Shown: positions 18,372 to 27,773, counted from the stretch's first letter. The stretch is 64,000 bases of DNA from CAIWAH01 sp964602595 (GCA_964602595.1 CAZRRO010000014.1:119775-183774), one strand, 5' to 3'. The notes: generated by a model not told the origin, from the letters alone. Translations and numbers: made by a program.

Positions 18372-21300
18372 TCACGGAACCCGGGTTTCGGTTTCCGTCC
18401 GCCAGAAGCGAAACCCGTCCACTGCGGCACTGATCAAGGTCCCGTCCGCCGCGAAGCCTAGGGTAAAGACGCTGGCTTGGTGCGCCCGCACGGATGCGAG
18501 CTCGCGCCCGGTCGTCAGGTCCCAGAGGTTCACGAAGCCGTCTAGACTGCCGGCAAACAGGCGGGTTCCGTCGGGGCTGAAGGTGGCCGAAAGCAGTGAA
18601 CCGGTCCGTCCGGTCAGCCGGGCCACGCGTTTGCCCGTGGCCAGTTCAAAGACTAGGACACCGCCGTCGAAGCCCGGAATGGCGCAGAGGCGCTGGTCCT
18701 GGGAGAAGGCGATCGTCTGGGCGATGGCGACGGTCTCGGCGAACCGCAGCACCCCGCCGTTGGCCACCTCGGTAGCGAACACCTCGCCGGCGGAACTCAG
18801 GGCCACCAGCCGGTTGCCATCCGGCGCGAAGCGGACCACCCGGGGAGCAACGACTTCCGGGAAATCGCGGAGGAGCCGTCGGCTCTCCAGGTCCCAGACC
18901 CGCAGCCCGTTGCTGGGATCACACACGGCCAGCCTGCGGCCGTCGGGACTAAACGCGACGGCCGCGCCCAGCCGGCTCTCGTAGCGAACCCAATTGGTCT
19001 CCGTGAGCTCGAAGGCGTCGCCCGGCGGTTGGATGCGCGCCACCTGGATCCGGCCATCCGGCTGGTATTGGGCCCCGAAGACCTGATCGTCCGGCGAAAC
19101 CCACAGATCGTCGCCGAGGATGTTGGTCTGGCCGGTTAGCCGGGCGATTTCCCGCCCGTCGCCCAAGCGGAAGAGCTGGACCAAGCCGCCGCGCGATTCA
19201 GCGGTCAGGTAATGGCGGATTCCGGGCAAAAGCAGGGCTACCATTGAGCCGGCCGGCGCGCGGGGCTCCAGAGTCCACCGAGGCCTCACCTCGGGACGCC
19301 ACCGGCGCACGCTACGATCATTTCCGCCGCTCAGGAACTGCGTTCCGTCCGGGAGGAATTCCAAACTGAAGACCAGGTCCGAATTTCCCCGGGGCTGGGC
19401 TAGCAATTTGCGGTCGGTGAGGTTCCAGACAAAAAGCTCGGGATCTCGGCCGGCGCTGACGAGCAGCCGGGAGTCCGGCGAAAAGGCCAGTGCCGAGACG
19501 AGGTCCTGATGCCCCGTCAGGCGCCCTGCTGGTTGCAAGGTTTCGCCGTGCCAGAGGGCGACCGTGCCGTCCGGTCCACCGGTGGCTAGCAACTTCCCAT
19601 CGGGCGAAAATCGCAGGGAATAGGCAATGTGTTCCCACGGTGGGCGGCGTTCGTGGGCCATGGTGCGCCCGAGCAGATGGCCGTCGCCCGTGTCTCGCAG
19701 GGTCAAGGTTCCGCCATCCTCGGCAATGACCACCCGTCGTGTGTCGGGCGAAAAGGCGAAATTGCCGACGACGGGAGATTCGGTGCCCGGCATTCGGCGC
19801 AACTCCCGTCCAGTCGGCAGCGCATGGAGTCGAAGGGTGTTACCGACCCGGGTCCATAAGGCGTCGCCTGCGGCGTCAAAGGCCAGCACCGCGGCGGCCC
19901 CGGGGAGCGTGAACGCCGTGTTGGTCGTCAGGGCGGGCAACGACAGGATCCGCACCGTGGTGTCGGCCTCGCGCGCAGGCCGGTCGGATATGGCCACCTG
20001 CTTGCCATTGGGCGAAACCGCGAAGCGAACCGTCCCGCCCGCCCGAACCGCGAGTTCGCGCTCTAGGCGACCATCGCTGAGCGACCAAAGCCGCAGCCGA
20101 TTGGCGGTGTCGGCCACCAATAGGGCCCGGCCTTGGTCCAGCACGGCCATCTGGCGGATATCGCCAGCGGGTTGCGGCAGTTCGGACATGAAATCCGGCT
20201 GGGCCTGGGCGTGGAGAAACCCCCATTCCCAGCCGCGGAAATCCGTGGTGCCCGGAGCTGGCTTTTGCCGGTCGAGAATTTCCCGGACGCGCTGCGAATT
20301 GCCCGCCTGCCACGCCTCGAACGCCAGCGTCAGGTCGGCCGCGTAGAGATTCTGCGCTGTTCGCTTTTGCGCCAGCGTAACCGCCCGGCGGCCGCTTTCC
20401 GCTTCCTGGCGGGCACTCTCGATCCGCAGGGCCGTCAAGGTTGAGCCCACCGCCACAACTCCGAGCAAAGTCACGGTCGCCGCCGCGAAGCCGGCCAGCC
20501 AAGGATGACGGCGAGCCCGCCGCCAAAGGCGTTCCACCGGATTGATGGCCCGGGCGTGGATGGGTTCGTCGTTCAGGAATCGGCCGAGTTCATCCGCGAC
20601 TTCCTTGGCGTCGCGGTAGCGTTTGGACGGGCGCTTTTCAAGGCAGCGAAGGCAAATCGTCTCCAGGTCCAGCGGCACGCCGGGGCGCAACGCGCGAGGG
20701 CGCACGGGATCGAATTGGGTCACGGCGCGCAGGGTGTCCTTGAAAGTCTCTCCGCGGAACGGCGGGCGATCCGTCAGTAGGTAGTAGAGGACGGCGCCGA
20801 GCCCGAAGACGTCCGTCTGGGCGCTGACCTCGCCGAACTGCGCATCGCATTGCTCCGGCGCCATGAAATTGGGCGAACCGGCGCCATCCGTTTCACGGCC
20901 CGCTTCCGCAACTAGGTCGACCCGCCGCGCGAGGCCAAAATCCGTGATCTGGGGCTCATCCGCCGGATCAATGAGGACATTGGCGGGCTTGAGGTCCAGA
21001 TGCAGCACGCCGCGGTTGTGGGCGTAGTGAATTGCCTCGGCGACCTTACGGGCATAGGTAGCCACCCGCGTCGCGGAAATAACCTGAGACCGGGTGAAGG
21101 CGGCGAGGTTCTGGCCCTCGACGAATTCCATCGAGAAAAACAGCCGCCCTTCTTCGCGGCCGACTTCGTAGATCCCGACAATGTGCGGGTGATCGAGGCT
21201 GGCGGCCGCCTGAGCTTCGGCGGTCAGGGCCGCGTCGGCCGCGGCATCTTGGGCATGCAGCATCTTCACCGCGCAGAGCCGGTCCAGGCAGCATTGGCGG

Positions 21301-21446
21301 GCCTTGAAGATGATGCCGAAGCCCCCCCGACCGACCTCGGCGAGCAGTTCGTAATCCCCGAATTGGCGCGGCAGGGGCAGGGGACTGGTGCTTGATTCTT
21401 TGGCGACCACCACGGCTGAGAAAGCGGACCCAGACCCGGAACTCAA
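18372..21446 (-). CDS. Membrane Ser/Thr protein kinase with WD40 repeats
   Basis: 1024 residues. The kinase domain (about 29-290) has the P-loop GRGGFG, the ATP-binding Lys in CAVKML, the catalytic loop HLDLKPANVLID, the DFG in ITDFGLARR and a MAPEQ segment. The usual HRD Arg is Leu here. A single transmembrane helix (WLAGFAAATVTLLGVVAVG) lies near 315-335, then a short helical linker and about a dozen WD40-type blades (LRFSPDGKLLATGGPDGTVA, LAFSPDSRLLVSAGRDPELF, ATFSPDGTRLFAGSLDGFVN). The kinase would be cytoplasmic and the propeller on the other side of the membrane, as in planctomycete/verrucomicrobial kinases of this type. Its ATG overlaps the stop of the response regulator gene by four bases. 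Confidence 0.93.
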   Translation of the reverse strand: MSSGSGSAFSAVVVAKESSTSPLPLPRQFGDYELLAEVGRGGFGIIFKARQCCLDRLCAVKMLHAQDAAADAALTAEAQAAASLDHPHIVGIYEVGREEGRLFFSMEFVEGQNLAAFTRSQVISATRVATYARKVAEAIHYAHNRGVLHLDLKPANVLIDPADEPQITDFGLARRVDLVAEAGRETDGAGSPNFMAPEQCDAQFGEVSAQTDVFGLGAVLYYLLTDRPPFRGETFKDTLRAVTQFDPVRPRALRPGVPLDLETICLRCLEKRPSKRYRDAKEVADELGRFLNDEPIHARAINPVERLWRRARRHPWLAGFAAATVTLLGVVAVGSTLTALRIESARQEAESGRRAVTLAQKRTAQNLYAADLTLAFEAWQAGNSQRVREILDRQKPAPGTTDFRGWEWGFLHAQAQPDFMSELPQPAGDIRQMAVLDQGRALLVADTANRLRLWSLSDGRLERELAVRAGGTVRFAVSPNGKQVAISDRPAREADTTVRILSLPALTTNTAFTLPGAAAVLAFDAAGDALWTRVGNTLRLHALPTGRELRRMPGTESPVVGNFAFSPDTRRVVIAEDGGTLTLRDTGDGHLLGRTMAHERRPPWEHIAYSLRFSPDGKLLATGGPDGTVALWHGETLQPAGRLTGHQDLVSALAFSPDSRLLVSAGRDPELFVWNLTDRKLLAQPRGNSDLVFSLEFLPDGTQFLSGGNDRSVRRWRPEVRPRWTLEPRAPAGSMVALLLPGIRHYLTAESRGGLVQLFRLGDGREIARLTGQTNILGDDLWVSPDDQVFGAQYQPDGRIQVARIQPPGDAFELTETNWVRYESRLGAAVAFSPDGRRLAVCDPSNGLRVWDLESRRLLRDFPEVVAPRVVRFAPDGNRLVALSSAGEVFATEVANGGVLRFAETVAIAQTIAFSQDQRLCAIPGFDGGVLVFELATGKRVARLTGRTGSLLSATFSPDGTRLFAGSLDGFVNLWDLTTGRELASVRAHQASVFTLGFAADGTLISAAVDGFRFWRTETETRVP

Positions 21447-22255
21447 GCCTTGGTTTTGGCGGAATTGGCCGAGGCGAACAGGTCCAGATTCAGCCGGTAG
21501 CCGACGCCGCGGACGGTTAGGACATAGCGCGGATTGAGGGGGTCCGCTTCTAACTTGCGCCGGAGCGTCATCACGTAGTTATCCACCGTCCGCGTATCGG
21601 GGGCGTAGTCGTAATGCCACACGGAGGTCAGCAACTGGTCTCGGGACACCGGGACGCCGCCGGCCAGCAGGAGAGTCTCGAGAATGCCCAGTTCCTTGCT
21701 GCCCAGTTCGACGCTTTCACCCCGCAGGGTCACGGAATGCCGGCTGAGGTCGATCCGGAGGCCATCGTGCTCCCAAGTTTGGCTGGTGCGTTCTTGTCGC
21801 ACCTGGCGTCGGAGCAGCGCATTGATCCGGGCGACCAGGACGTTGAGCGGAACCGGCTTGACCCAGTAGTCATCGGCGCCGCCGTCCAAGACTGCGACCT
21901 GCGACACGGGATCGTTGTTGGAGGTCAGCATCACGATCGGGCAGGTGACACCATGCGCCCGCAGCCGCTTGCAGAGCACGTCGCCGGTTTCTCCCGGCAT
22001 CATCCAATCCAGCAGCACTAGGTCCGGATTCTCCTTGGTGGCGCGCCGGAAGCCTTCCTCGGCGGCCGGCGCCAGGAGGACCTTGAAGCCGGCCTTGGTC
22101 AGGTGGCCGGCGACCAAGTTGCGCAGGATTTCCTCGTCCTCCACGAGCAGGATCCGGAGGCTGTCCAGCGCAGGGTCTGTGGCTGTTTCGTTCAAGGTGT
22201 GGCGGCTGGCGATTTCGGCGTATGCGGTCCCGGACACCGGGCTTTCTAGGGACAT
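21443..22255 (-). CDS. OmpR/PhoB-family response regulator
   Basis: 270 residues from ATG 22253-22255; the open frame extends further but has no homology-like content. The receiver has the acidic pair in ILLVEDEE, the phosphoacceptor in LVLLDWMMPGETG and the Lys in WVKPVPL. The C-terminal winged helix is complete: LRIDLSRHSVTLRGESVELG, KELGILETLL, then TRTVDNYVMTLRRKLEADP and VRGVGYRL. It should be a DNA-binding transcription factor. There is no histidine kinase next to it; it is translationally coupled (ATGA) to a Ser/Thr kinase gene, so the two may form one signalling unit. Confidence 0.92.
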   Translation of the reverse strand: MSLESPVSGTAYAEIASRHTLNETATDPALDSLRILLVEDEEILRNLVAGHLTKAGFKVLLAPAAEEGFRRATKENPDLVLLDWMMPGETGDVLCKRLRAHGVTCPIVMLTSNNDPVSQVAVLDGGADDYWVKPVPLNVLVARINALLRRQVRQERTSQTWEHDGLRIDLSRHSVTLRGESVELGSKELGILETLLLAGGVPVSRDQLLTSVWHYDYAPDTRTVDNYVMTLRRKLEADPLNPRYVLTVRGVGYRLNLDLFASANSAKTKA

Positions 22256-22508
22256 TTGACCAAGGCATGACAATTCCGTCGAGGCTGGATTGACCCAAGG
22301 TGGCTGGAAGGCGGGCGAATCTGGTGCCCCTACCGGCCCGTGAATAACCGGTAACATCTTGGCGTTGTTCGCCGCGGCGCCGGCCCCATCCTCGGCGACC
22401 CCAAGCGAGGCGGTCGGCCCCCACGGCAACGGCGAGATTCACAACCATAAAACGGCAAAAAGCGGCCCAAATTTCAGGTTGGCAGATTCCACAAAAAACC
22501 GCTTGTAA

Positions 22509-22524
22509 CCACTACATCTTGGGT
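22509..22524 (+). promoter_or_regulatory. NrdR box 1
   Basis: CCACTACATCTTGGGT matches the NrdR-box consensus (from memory, ACACTATATCTTGTGT-like) at about 13 of 16 positions, including the central CTA-AT-TTG. NrdR represses ribonucleotide reductase genes when dATP is high. It stands 178 bases before nrdJ. A weak -35-like TTGGCA lies at 22479-22484, which would place the box over or just after the -10. Confidence 0.75.
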
Positions 22525-22540
22525 CAAGCTGTGCCCCCGT

Positions 22541-22556
22541 CCACTACATGATGGGT
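22541..22556 (+). promoter_or_regulatory. NrdR box 2
   Basis: CCACTACATGATGGGT is a second NrdR-type box. It begins exactly 32 bases after box 1, that is three helical turns on the same DNA face, the usual spacing of paired NrdR boxes. Confidence 0.75.
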
Positions 22557-22701
22557 GTGTGAATCGTTGAAAACACACGTTTTTGCCAGTTTTTTGACGG
22601 ATTTGGCGGTTTCTGTCGGACGTGCCCGAAGGGGGATTTCGCCGGACACGAAAAGCGCCTGAGCCGCCCAGCTTTTAGTAACAGTCCAACCCGCCCTAGC
22701 C

Positions 22702-25700
22702 ATGATCGATGCCCAGGATGTTGTCGCCACTCCCAGCAAGGCGAAACCTGCCCGCCGCGGTTCCCAATCCGCCGTCGCCGCCCGCCGTGGCGGCACGGCT
22801 GCCAAGTCGGCCAAGCCGACCCACCGAGCCCTGAAAATCAGCCGCGTCTTCAGTGACGCCAAGGTGGCGCCGTTCGACCAGATCGAATGGGAGCGGCGCA
22901 CCGCCGAAATCACCGATGACACCGGCAAGGCCGTGTTCAAGCAGGAGAATGTCGAGGTGCCGAAGACGTGGTCGCAGTTGGCGACCAAGGTGGTCTGCTC
23001 GAAGTATTTCTACGGCGACCCCGCCAAGGCGGAGCGGGAGTATTCCGTGAAGCAGCTGGTCCACCGCGTGACCCGGACGATCGCTGATTGGGGTATCAAG
23101 GACGGCTACTTCAGCAAGGCGGACGGCGAGATCTTCTACAATGAGCTGACGTGGCTCTGCGTGAACCAATACGGCGCCTTCAACTCTCCGGTCTGGTTCA
23201 ACGTGGGACTCTACAGCCAATACGGCGTGGGCAAGGCGTCCGACAAGGGCAACTGGCACTGGGACCCGAAGCTCGGGGAAGCGAAGCGGGCCAACACCCA
23301 GTATGAATATCCGCAGGGCAGCGCGTGCTTCATCCAGTCCGTCGAGGACAACATGGAGAACATCATGCAGCTCGCCTACAGCGAAGCCATGCTGTTCAAG
23401 TTCGGATCCGGGACGGGCACCGACCTGACGCCCATCCGTTCGAGCAAGGAAAAGCTCTCCGGCGGCGGCAAACCCAGCGGCCCCATGAGCTTCCTGCGCG
23501 TGTATGACCAAGTTGCCAACGTGGTGAAGTCCGGTGGCAAAACCCGGCGCGCCGCGAAGATGAACACGATCCGTGACTGGCATGGCGACGTGGAGGATTT
23601 CATCACGGCCAAGGCCAAGGAGGAGCGCAAGGCTTGGGCCCTCATCGAACAGGGGTATGACGGCTCGTTCAACGGCGAGGCCTACGGTTCCGTGATGTAT
23701 CAGAACGAAAACCTTTCGGTGCGCGTGTCGGACGAATTCATGACCGCCGCTGTGGAAGGCAAGGAGTGGTGGACCCGTTCCGTCACTACCGGTAAACCGC
23801 TCGAAAAGAAGGAAGCGTCCCGTCTGCTGGACCAGATTGCCGAAGGCACCTGGGTCTGTGGCGATCCTGGCCTGCAATACGACGGTGCCATCCAGAAGTG
23901 GCACACCTGCAAGGGCACCGAGCCCATTCACTCGACGAATCCCTGCTCGGAATACGTCTTCCTCAACAACACCGCGTGCAACTTGGCTTCGCTCAACCTG
24001 ATGAAGTTCAAGCGCGCCGATGGCGTGTTTGACATCGAGCGCTTCAAGGCGGCGGTCCGCATCTACATCACGGCCCAGGAAATCCTGGTCGATAACGCCA
24101 GTTATCCGACCAAGATGATCGCGGAGAATTCGCACATCTACCGCACGTTGGGGCTTGGCTTCGCCAACCTGGGATCGCTCGTGATGAGCTATGGCCTCGC
24201 CTACGACTCCAACGAGGGCCGGGCCTTGGCCGGGGCAATCACCGCCGTGATGACCGGGCATGCCTATGAGCAGTCGGCCGAAATCGCCACCGCAATGGGC
24301 GCGTTTCCGGGTTATGCCGATGCCCGCTGCTCCGGCGTGAGCAGTCCGCTCAAGAAGGACAACATCGAGTCCATGCGCGGGGTCATCCAGCATCACCGCG
24401 GCGCAGTCGAAGACATCCAGCCGAGCCGAGACTTCGCCTACCTCAAGGACGAGGCCCGCGCCTGCTGGGATCGGGCGCTCGCTAAGGGCCGGCAGCATGG
24501 CTATCGCAATGCCCAAGTCACGGTGCTCGCCCCGACCGGCACCATCGCGTTCCTCATGGACTGCGACACGACCGGTGTCGAACCCGACATCGCGCTGGTC
24601 AAATACAAACTCCTCGCCGGCGGCGGCATGCTCAAGATCGTGAACCGCGGCGTCGGCGACGCGCTCAAGCGGCTGGGCTACAATGGCAGCGAAAGCGAAC
24701 GTATCCTCGCGCACGTCGAGAAGTTCGACACCATTGAGGATGTCACCCTGACCAAGGACGACGCCGACGTGAAAGACGGCCGAGCCAAGGCTGGTGACAA
24801 GGTCGCCAGCGGTCTTCGCCCGGAGCACTTGGAAGTCTTCGACTGCGCCTTCAAGGCTTACCGCGGCGAACGGAGCATCCACTACAAGGCGCATCTCAGC
24901 ATGATGGCGGCGGCCCAGCCGTTCATCTCCGGGGCGATTTCCAAGACGGTCAACATGCCCAACGACGCGACGGCTGCGGACATCCGAAACGCCTACGTCG
25001 ATGCGTGGCGCATGGGCCTGAAGTGCGTCGCCATTTACCGCGACGGCTCGAAACGCAGCCAGCCGCTCAACACCAGCAAGGCTGGCGCCACCGAAAATGG
25101 CTCGGCCTCCGAGCAGGTGGTCACCTTGGAAACGCGGATCAAGGAGCTGGAGTCCGAGATCACGCGCCTGCGCGACATGGTCAACCAGCCGCTGCGGAAG
25201 CGGTTGCCGGAAACCCGCATGGCGGTGAACCACAAGTTCGAGATCGCCGGCCACGAAGGTTACCTCACGGTGGGTCTGTTTGAAGACGGCCAGCCGGGTG
25301 AACTCTTCGTCACGATGGCCAAGGAAGGCAGCACCATTGGCGGCCTCATGGATACCATCGGCGCCCTCACCTCGATGTCGCTCCAATATGGGGTGCCGTT
25401 GGAAAGCTTGGTGCGCAAGTTCGCCCACCAACGCTTCGAGCCCAGCGGCTTCACCCGGAACCCGGACATCCGCAATGCCTCGTCGATCATCGACTATGTG
25501 TTCCGGTGGATGGCCTGCCAGTTCGTCGCCGGGTATCGCGCGGCAAATTCGCCGAACGGCGGCCAAGCTGAGCTGCCCATGCCGGGCCTGCTGGAGGAGC
25601 TGAAAAAAAAAGTGAATCGGCCCGTTCCGGAACTCCCGGTCGTTGAAGGCAACACCGAAATCCTCGTGAAGGCCTCGACTGTCGCCGCGGCCCCCAGCGG

Positions 25701-25863
25701 CCTCTATGCGGCCAGTCCGGCCGGGGCGACGGGTTCGCTGCTGACCAGCACTTTCAAGAATCAGGGTGACGCGCCGACCTGCCCGACCTGTGGCCATGTC
25801 ACGGTCCGAAACGGAGCCTGCTACAAATGTCTTAACTGCGGCGCGAGCCTCGGTTGTTCCTGA
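22702..25863 (+). CDS. nrdJ: Vitamin B12-dependent (class II) ribonucleotide reductase
   Basis: 1053 residues, the usual length of the large NrdJ form. It reduces ribonucleotides to deoxyribonucleotides with adenosylcobalamin as radical source, so it works with or without oxygen. Visible blocks: PQGSACFIQSVEDN and FKFGSGTGTDLTPIRS near the substrate site, NPCSEYVFLNNTACNLASLNL around the active-site Cys, VTVLAPTGTIAFLMDCDTTG, and GLKCVAIYRDGSKRSQPL. After about residue 840 come a coiled-coil-like segment and an extra domain, then a C-terminal Cys cluster (CPTCGHV, CYKCLNCGASLGC) that likely recycles the active-site disulfide. The basic, Ala-rich first 40 residues look flexible. The upstream region carries two NrdR boxes and the gene ends at a strong terminator, so it is probably a single-gene unit. 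Confidence 0.97.
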   Translation: MIDAQDVVATPSKAKPARRGSQSAVAARRGGTAAKSAKPTHRALKISRVFSDAKVAPFDQIEWERRTAEITDDTGKAVFKQENVEVPKTWSQLATKVVCSKYFYGDPAKAEREYSVKQLVHRVTRTIADWGIKDGYFSKADGEIFYNELTWLCVNQYGAFNSPVWFNVGLYSQYGVGKASDKGNWHWDPKLGEAKRANTQYEYPQGSACFIQSVEDNMENIMQLAYSEAMLFKFGSGTGTDLTPIRSSKEKLSGGGKPSGPMSFLRVYDQVANVVKSGGKTRRAAKMNTIRDWHGDVEDFITAKAKEERKAWALIEQGYDGSFNGEAYGSVMYQNENLSVRVSDEFMTAAVEGKEWWTRSVTTGKPLEKKEASRLLDQIAEGTWVCGDPGLQYDGAIQKWHTCKGTEPIHSTNPCSEYVFLNNTACNLASLNLMKFKRADGVFDIERFKAAVRIYITAQEILVDNASYPTKMIAENSHIYRTLGLGFANLGSLVMSYGLAYDSNEGRALAGAITAVMTGHAYEQSAEIATAMGAFPGYADARCSGVSSPLKKDNIESMRGVIQHHRGAVEDIQPSRDFAYLKDEARACWDRALAKGRQHGYRNAQVTVLAPTGTIAFLMDCDTTGVEPDIALVKYKLLAGGGMLKIVNRGVGDALKRLGYNGSESERILAHVEKFDTIEDVTLTKDDADVKDGRAKAGDKVASGLRPEHLEVFDCAFKAYRGERSIHYKAHLSMMAAAQPFISGAISKTVNMPNDATAADIRNAYVDAWRMGLKCVAIYRDGSKRSQPLNTSKAGATENGSASEQVVTLETRIKELESEITRLRDMVNQPLRKRLPETRMAVNHKFEIAGHEGYLTVGLFEDGQPGELFVTMAKEGSTIGGLMDTIGALTSMSLQYGVPLESLVRKFAHQRFEPSGFTRNPDIRNASSIIDYVFRWMACQFVAGYRAANSPNGGQAELPMPGLLEELKKKVNRPVPELPVVEGNTEILVKASTVAAAPSGLYAASPAGATGSLLTSTFKNQGDAPTCPTCGHVTVRNGACYKCLNCGASLGCS

Positions 25864-25890
25864 GTTTCGTTGGTGGGTTAATACGCGTTA

Positions 25891-25919
25891 GGCCGGGCCG
25901 AAAGGCCCGGCCTTTTTTT
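25891..25919 (+). terminator. Intrinsic terminator of nrdJ
   Basis: A perfect 9-base stem (GGCCGGGCC / GGCCCGGCC) with a GAAA tetraloop is followed by seven T residues, 28 bases after the nrdJ stop. This is the strongest terminator in the window. Confidence 0.95.
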
Positions 25920-26020
25920 GTCGCCTTCTGCCACTGCGTTCGGAGGACGGTGGTCGCGACGCGACACGCCATGGCGCGGTTGCCCCCCCAGCGTCGGGCA
26001 ACGGGCCGTTAGCCCAATGC

Positions 26021-26593
26021 TCAGTGCAGTATCGGCTCGTCGTTGGGCAGCCGCATCAGTTGGGCGTCGAGGTCGAGGAACCAATCCAGGCGGCGGTCCG
26101 TTTCTTCCAGGTCGATGTGCCGCGCCATGATTAGGTAGCTGGCGTAGTGGTTGCCCTCCGATTCCACCAGGCTCGCGTAGAACGCCGCCAGCTCGGGGAC
26201 TTCGTCCCGCAGTCCCTCGGCGAGGAACTGGAATTTCTCGCAACTCCGGGCCTCGATTAGGGCGCAGGCGATCAGGTGGTCAATCACCTGGCCTTGGATG
26301 CCACTGCGCACCGCGCGCATCAGGCCGCGGATCCACGGGCTCGGCCGGGGTTCGCCGAAGGGGATGCCCCGCCTCCGCAACAGCCCGAGCACCAACTCGA
26401 AATGCTGAAGTTCCTCGATGGCGATCGCGTTGAGCTCGTGAACTCGGTCAAACAGTTGCCGAAACTTTTCCAGGTTTAACGCCGAGGTCGCCGCCTTGCG
26501 CTCCAAGTGGGCATGGTCCACCAGCACCGCGGGCAGATTGGCCTTCACCTTCGGCAGCCAGTCGGCGGGAACCTTTTCACGAAACAACAGCAT
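26021..26593 (-). CDS. miaE: tRNA-(ms2io6A) hydroxylase
   Basis: 190 residues from ATG 26591-26593 (MLLFREKVPADWL); upstream in-frame sequence is antisense to nothing useful and non-conserved. The ferritin-like di-iron ligands are all visible: Glu in DHAHLERKAA, Glu and His in IEELQHFELV, Glu in LIEARSCEKF, and Glu and His in ESEGNHYASY. MiaE hydroxylates the isopentenyl group of ms2i6A37 in tRNAs that read UNN codons, using oxygen. It sits 40 bases downstream of rlmN on the same strand; RlmN also modifies adenosine 37 in some tRNAs. Confidence 0.92.
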   Translation of the reverse strand: MLLFREKVPADWLPKVKANLPAVLVDHAHLERKAATSALNLEKFRQLFDRVHELNAIAIEELQHFELVLGLLRRRGIPFGEPRPSPWIRGLMRAVRSGIQGQVIDHLIACALIEARSCEKFQFLAEGLRDEVPELAAFYASLVESEGNHYASYLIMARHIDLEETDRRLDWFLDLDAQLMRLPNDEPILH

Positions 26594-26633
26594 GCCGCCG
26601 AGGATAGTCGGCGGGTCGGAGCGCGACAATCCG

Positions 26634-27773
26634 TCAACCGGTGGCCGGGTTTGCTTCGGTGGCCCGGCGGCGCAATTGCCCGCACGCGGCGTCGATGTCC
26701 TTGCCGCGCGAACGCCGGAAATGGGCGACCAGGCCACGCGCCTTGAGGATGTCGGCAAACGCCTCGGCTACGGGCTCCGGCGACGGCGCGTAGGCGACCC
26801 CACGCAGGCTGAGTCCCGTGGGGTTATACCGTAGCAAGTTCACATGCATTCGCCGAGTGCCGAGCAATTCGGCGAGTCGATGCGCGTGCTCGGGCGAATC
26901 ATTCACGCCGGCGAGGAGGCAATACTGGATCGTCACCGGGCGGCCGCGGCGGGCCTGGAAGCGGTCGGCGGCGGCGAGGATGTCGGCGAGGGGAAAGCGT
27001 TTGCCCACGGGCAGCAGTTGAGCGCGCGTGGCGTCGTCCGGTGCGTGCAAGGAGACGGCCAAGTTGAAGTTCAGGCCGGTCGCGGTCAGCGCCTCCATGC
27101 CGGGCACGATGCCGACCGTGGACACCGTGATCTGCCGCCAGCCGAGCGCGCCCAAGGCATTGTCGGCCAATCGGCGAACGGCCGGCAGCACGGCGTCGAG
27201 GTTCAGCAGCGGTTCGCCCATGCCCATGAAGACCACCGTTTGGAGCCGGCGCCCGGCGGTCTCGGCCTCCCGCCGCAGCGCCAGAAATTGTTCGACGATC
27301 TCCCCGGCCGTCAGGTTGCGCTCAAAGCCCGTCTTCGTGGTCGCGCAGAAGTCGCAGCCCATCGCGCAGCCCACCTGCGACGACAGGCAACCCGCCGCCC
27401 GGTCGGGGCGGAAGTCCGGCATCAGCACCGATTCCACCGTGCGCCCGTCGGCCAGGCGGAGCAGTAGTTTGGTCGTGCCGTCGGCTGCCACTTGCCGCAC
27501 CGCCAATTCCGCCGCCGGGACGGCCAGCGCCCGAAGGCGTTCGGTCAGGCCCGCCGGGAGGCGGAGGGCAGGGGACCCAGGCATCAGCCGGCCGGAATAA
27601 TGCGCCCGCAGCACCCGGGCCGAATGGCTGGGCTTGAAGCCCCAGTCCACGAACTGTTTTGCAAGTTCGTCCGGTTCAAAGTCTGCAAGGGCGGTCGGCA
27701 CGGGCGAATCCACGCAGGGAACGGAGGGGCTGCCAAGCCAACGGAACGGCGAATCCACTTGGGCCGGGCGCAT
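26634..27773 (-). CDS. rlmN: Dual-specificity 23S rRNA/tRNA adenine-C2 methyltransferase RlmN
   Basis: 379 residues from ATG 27771-27773; a later start is possible because the first 25 residues are weakly conserved. It is a radical-SAM enzyme: the cluster motif CAMGCDFC near 136-143 (CxxxCxxC) in SSQVGCAMGCDFCATTKTGF, the SAM-binding GMGEPLLN, STVGIVPGM, LAVSLHAPDD, and the C-terminal catalytic Cys in GKDIDAACGQL. It methylates A2503 of 23S rRNA and A37 of some tRNAs. The long frame that continues upstream to 28916 is antisense to the glycoside hydrolase gene and is not coding. The gene is divergent from that hydrolase, with about 40 bases between. Confidence 0.93.
   Translation of the reverse strand: MRPAQVDSPFRWLGSPSVPCVDSPVPTALADFEPDELAKQFVDWGFKPSHSARVLRAHYSGRLMPGSPALRLPAGLTERLRALAVPAAELAVRQVAADGTTKLLLRLADGRTVESVLMPDFRPDRAAGCLSSQVGCAMGCDFCATTKTGFERNLTAGEIVEQFLALRREAETAGRRLQTVVFMGMGEPLLNLDAVLPAVRRLADNALGALGWRQITVSTVGIVPGMEALTATGLNFNLAVSLHAPDDATRAQLLPVGKRFPLADILAAADRFQARRGRPVTIQYCLLAGVNDSPEHAHRLAELLGTRRMHVNLLRYNPTGLSLRGVAYAPSPEPVAEAFADILKARGLVAHFRRSRGKDIDAACGQLRRRATEANPATG

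Noticed and set aside
22430..22701. Cobalamin riboswitch before nrdJ
   Set aside because: I looked for the B12-box and conserved core because the enzyme uses cobalamin and found none; the interval is explained by NrdR boxes.
22696..25797. A 1033-codon minus-strand frame opposite nrdJ
   Set aside because: No family features; the plus frame is a complete, conserved ribonucleotide reductase.
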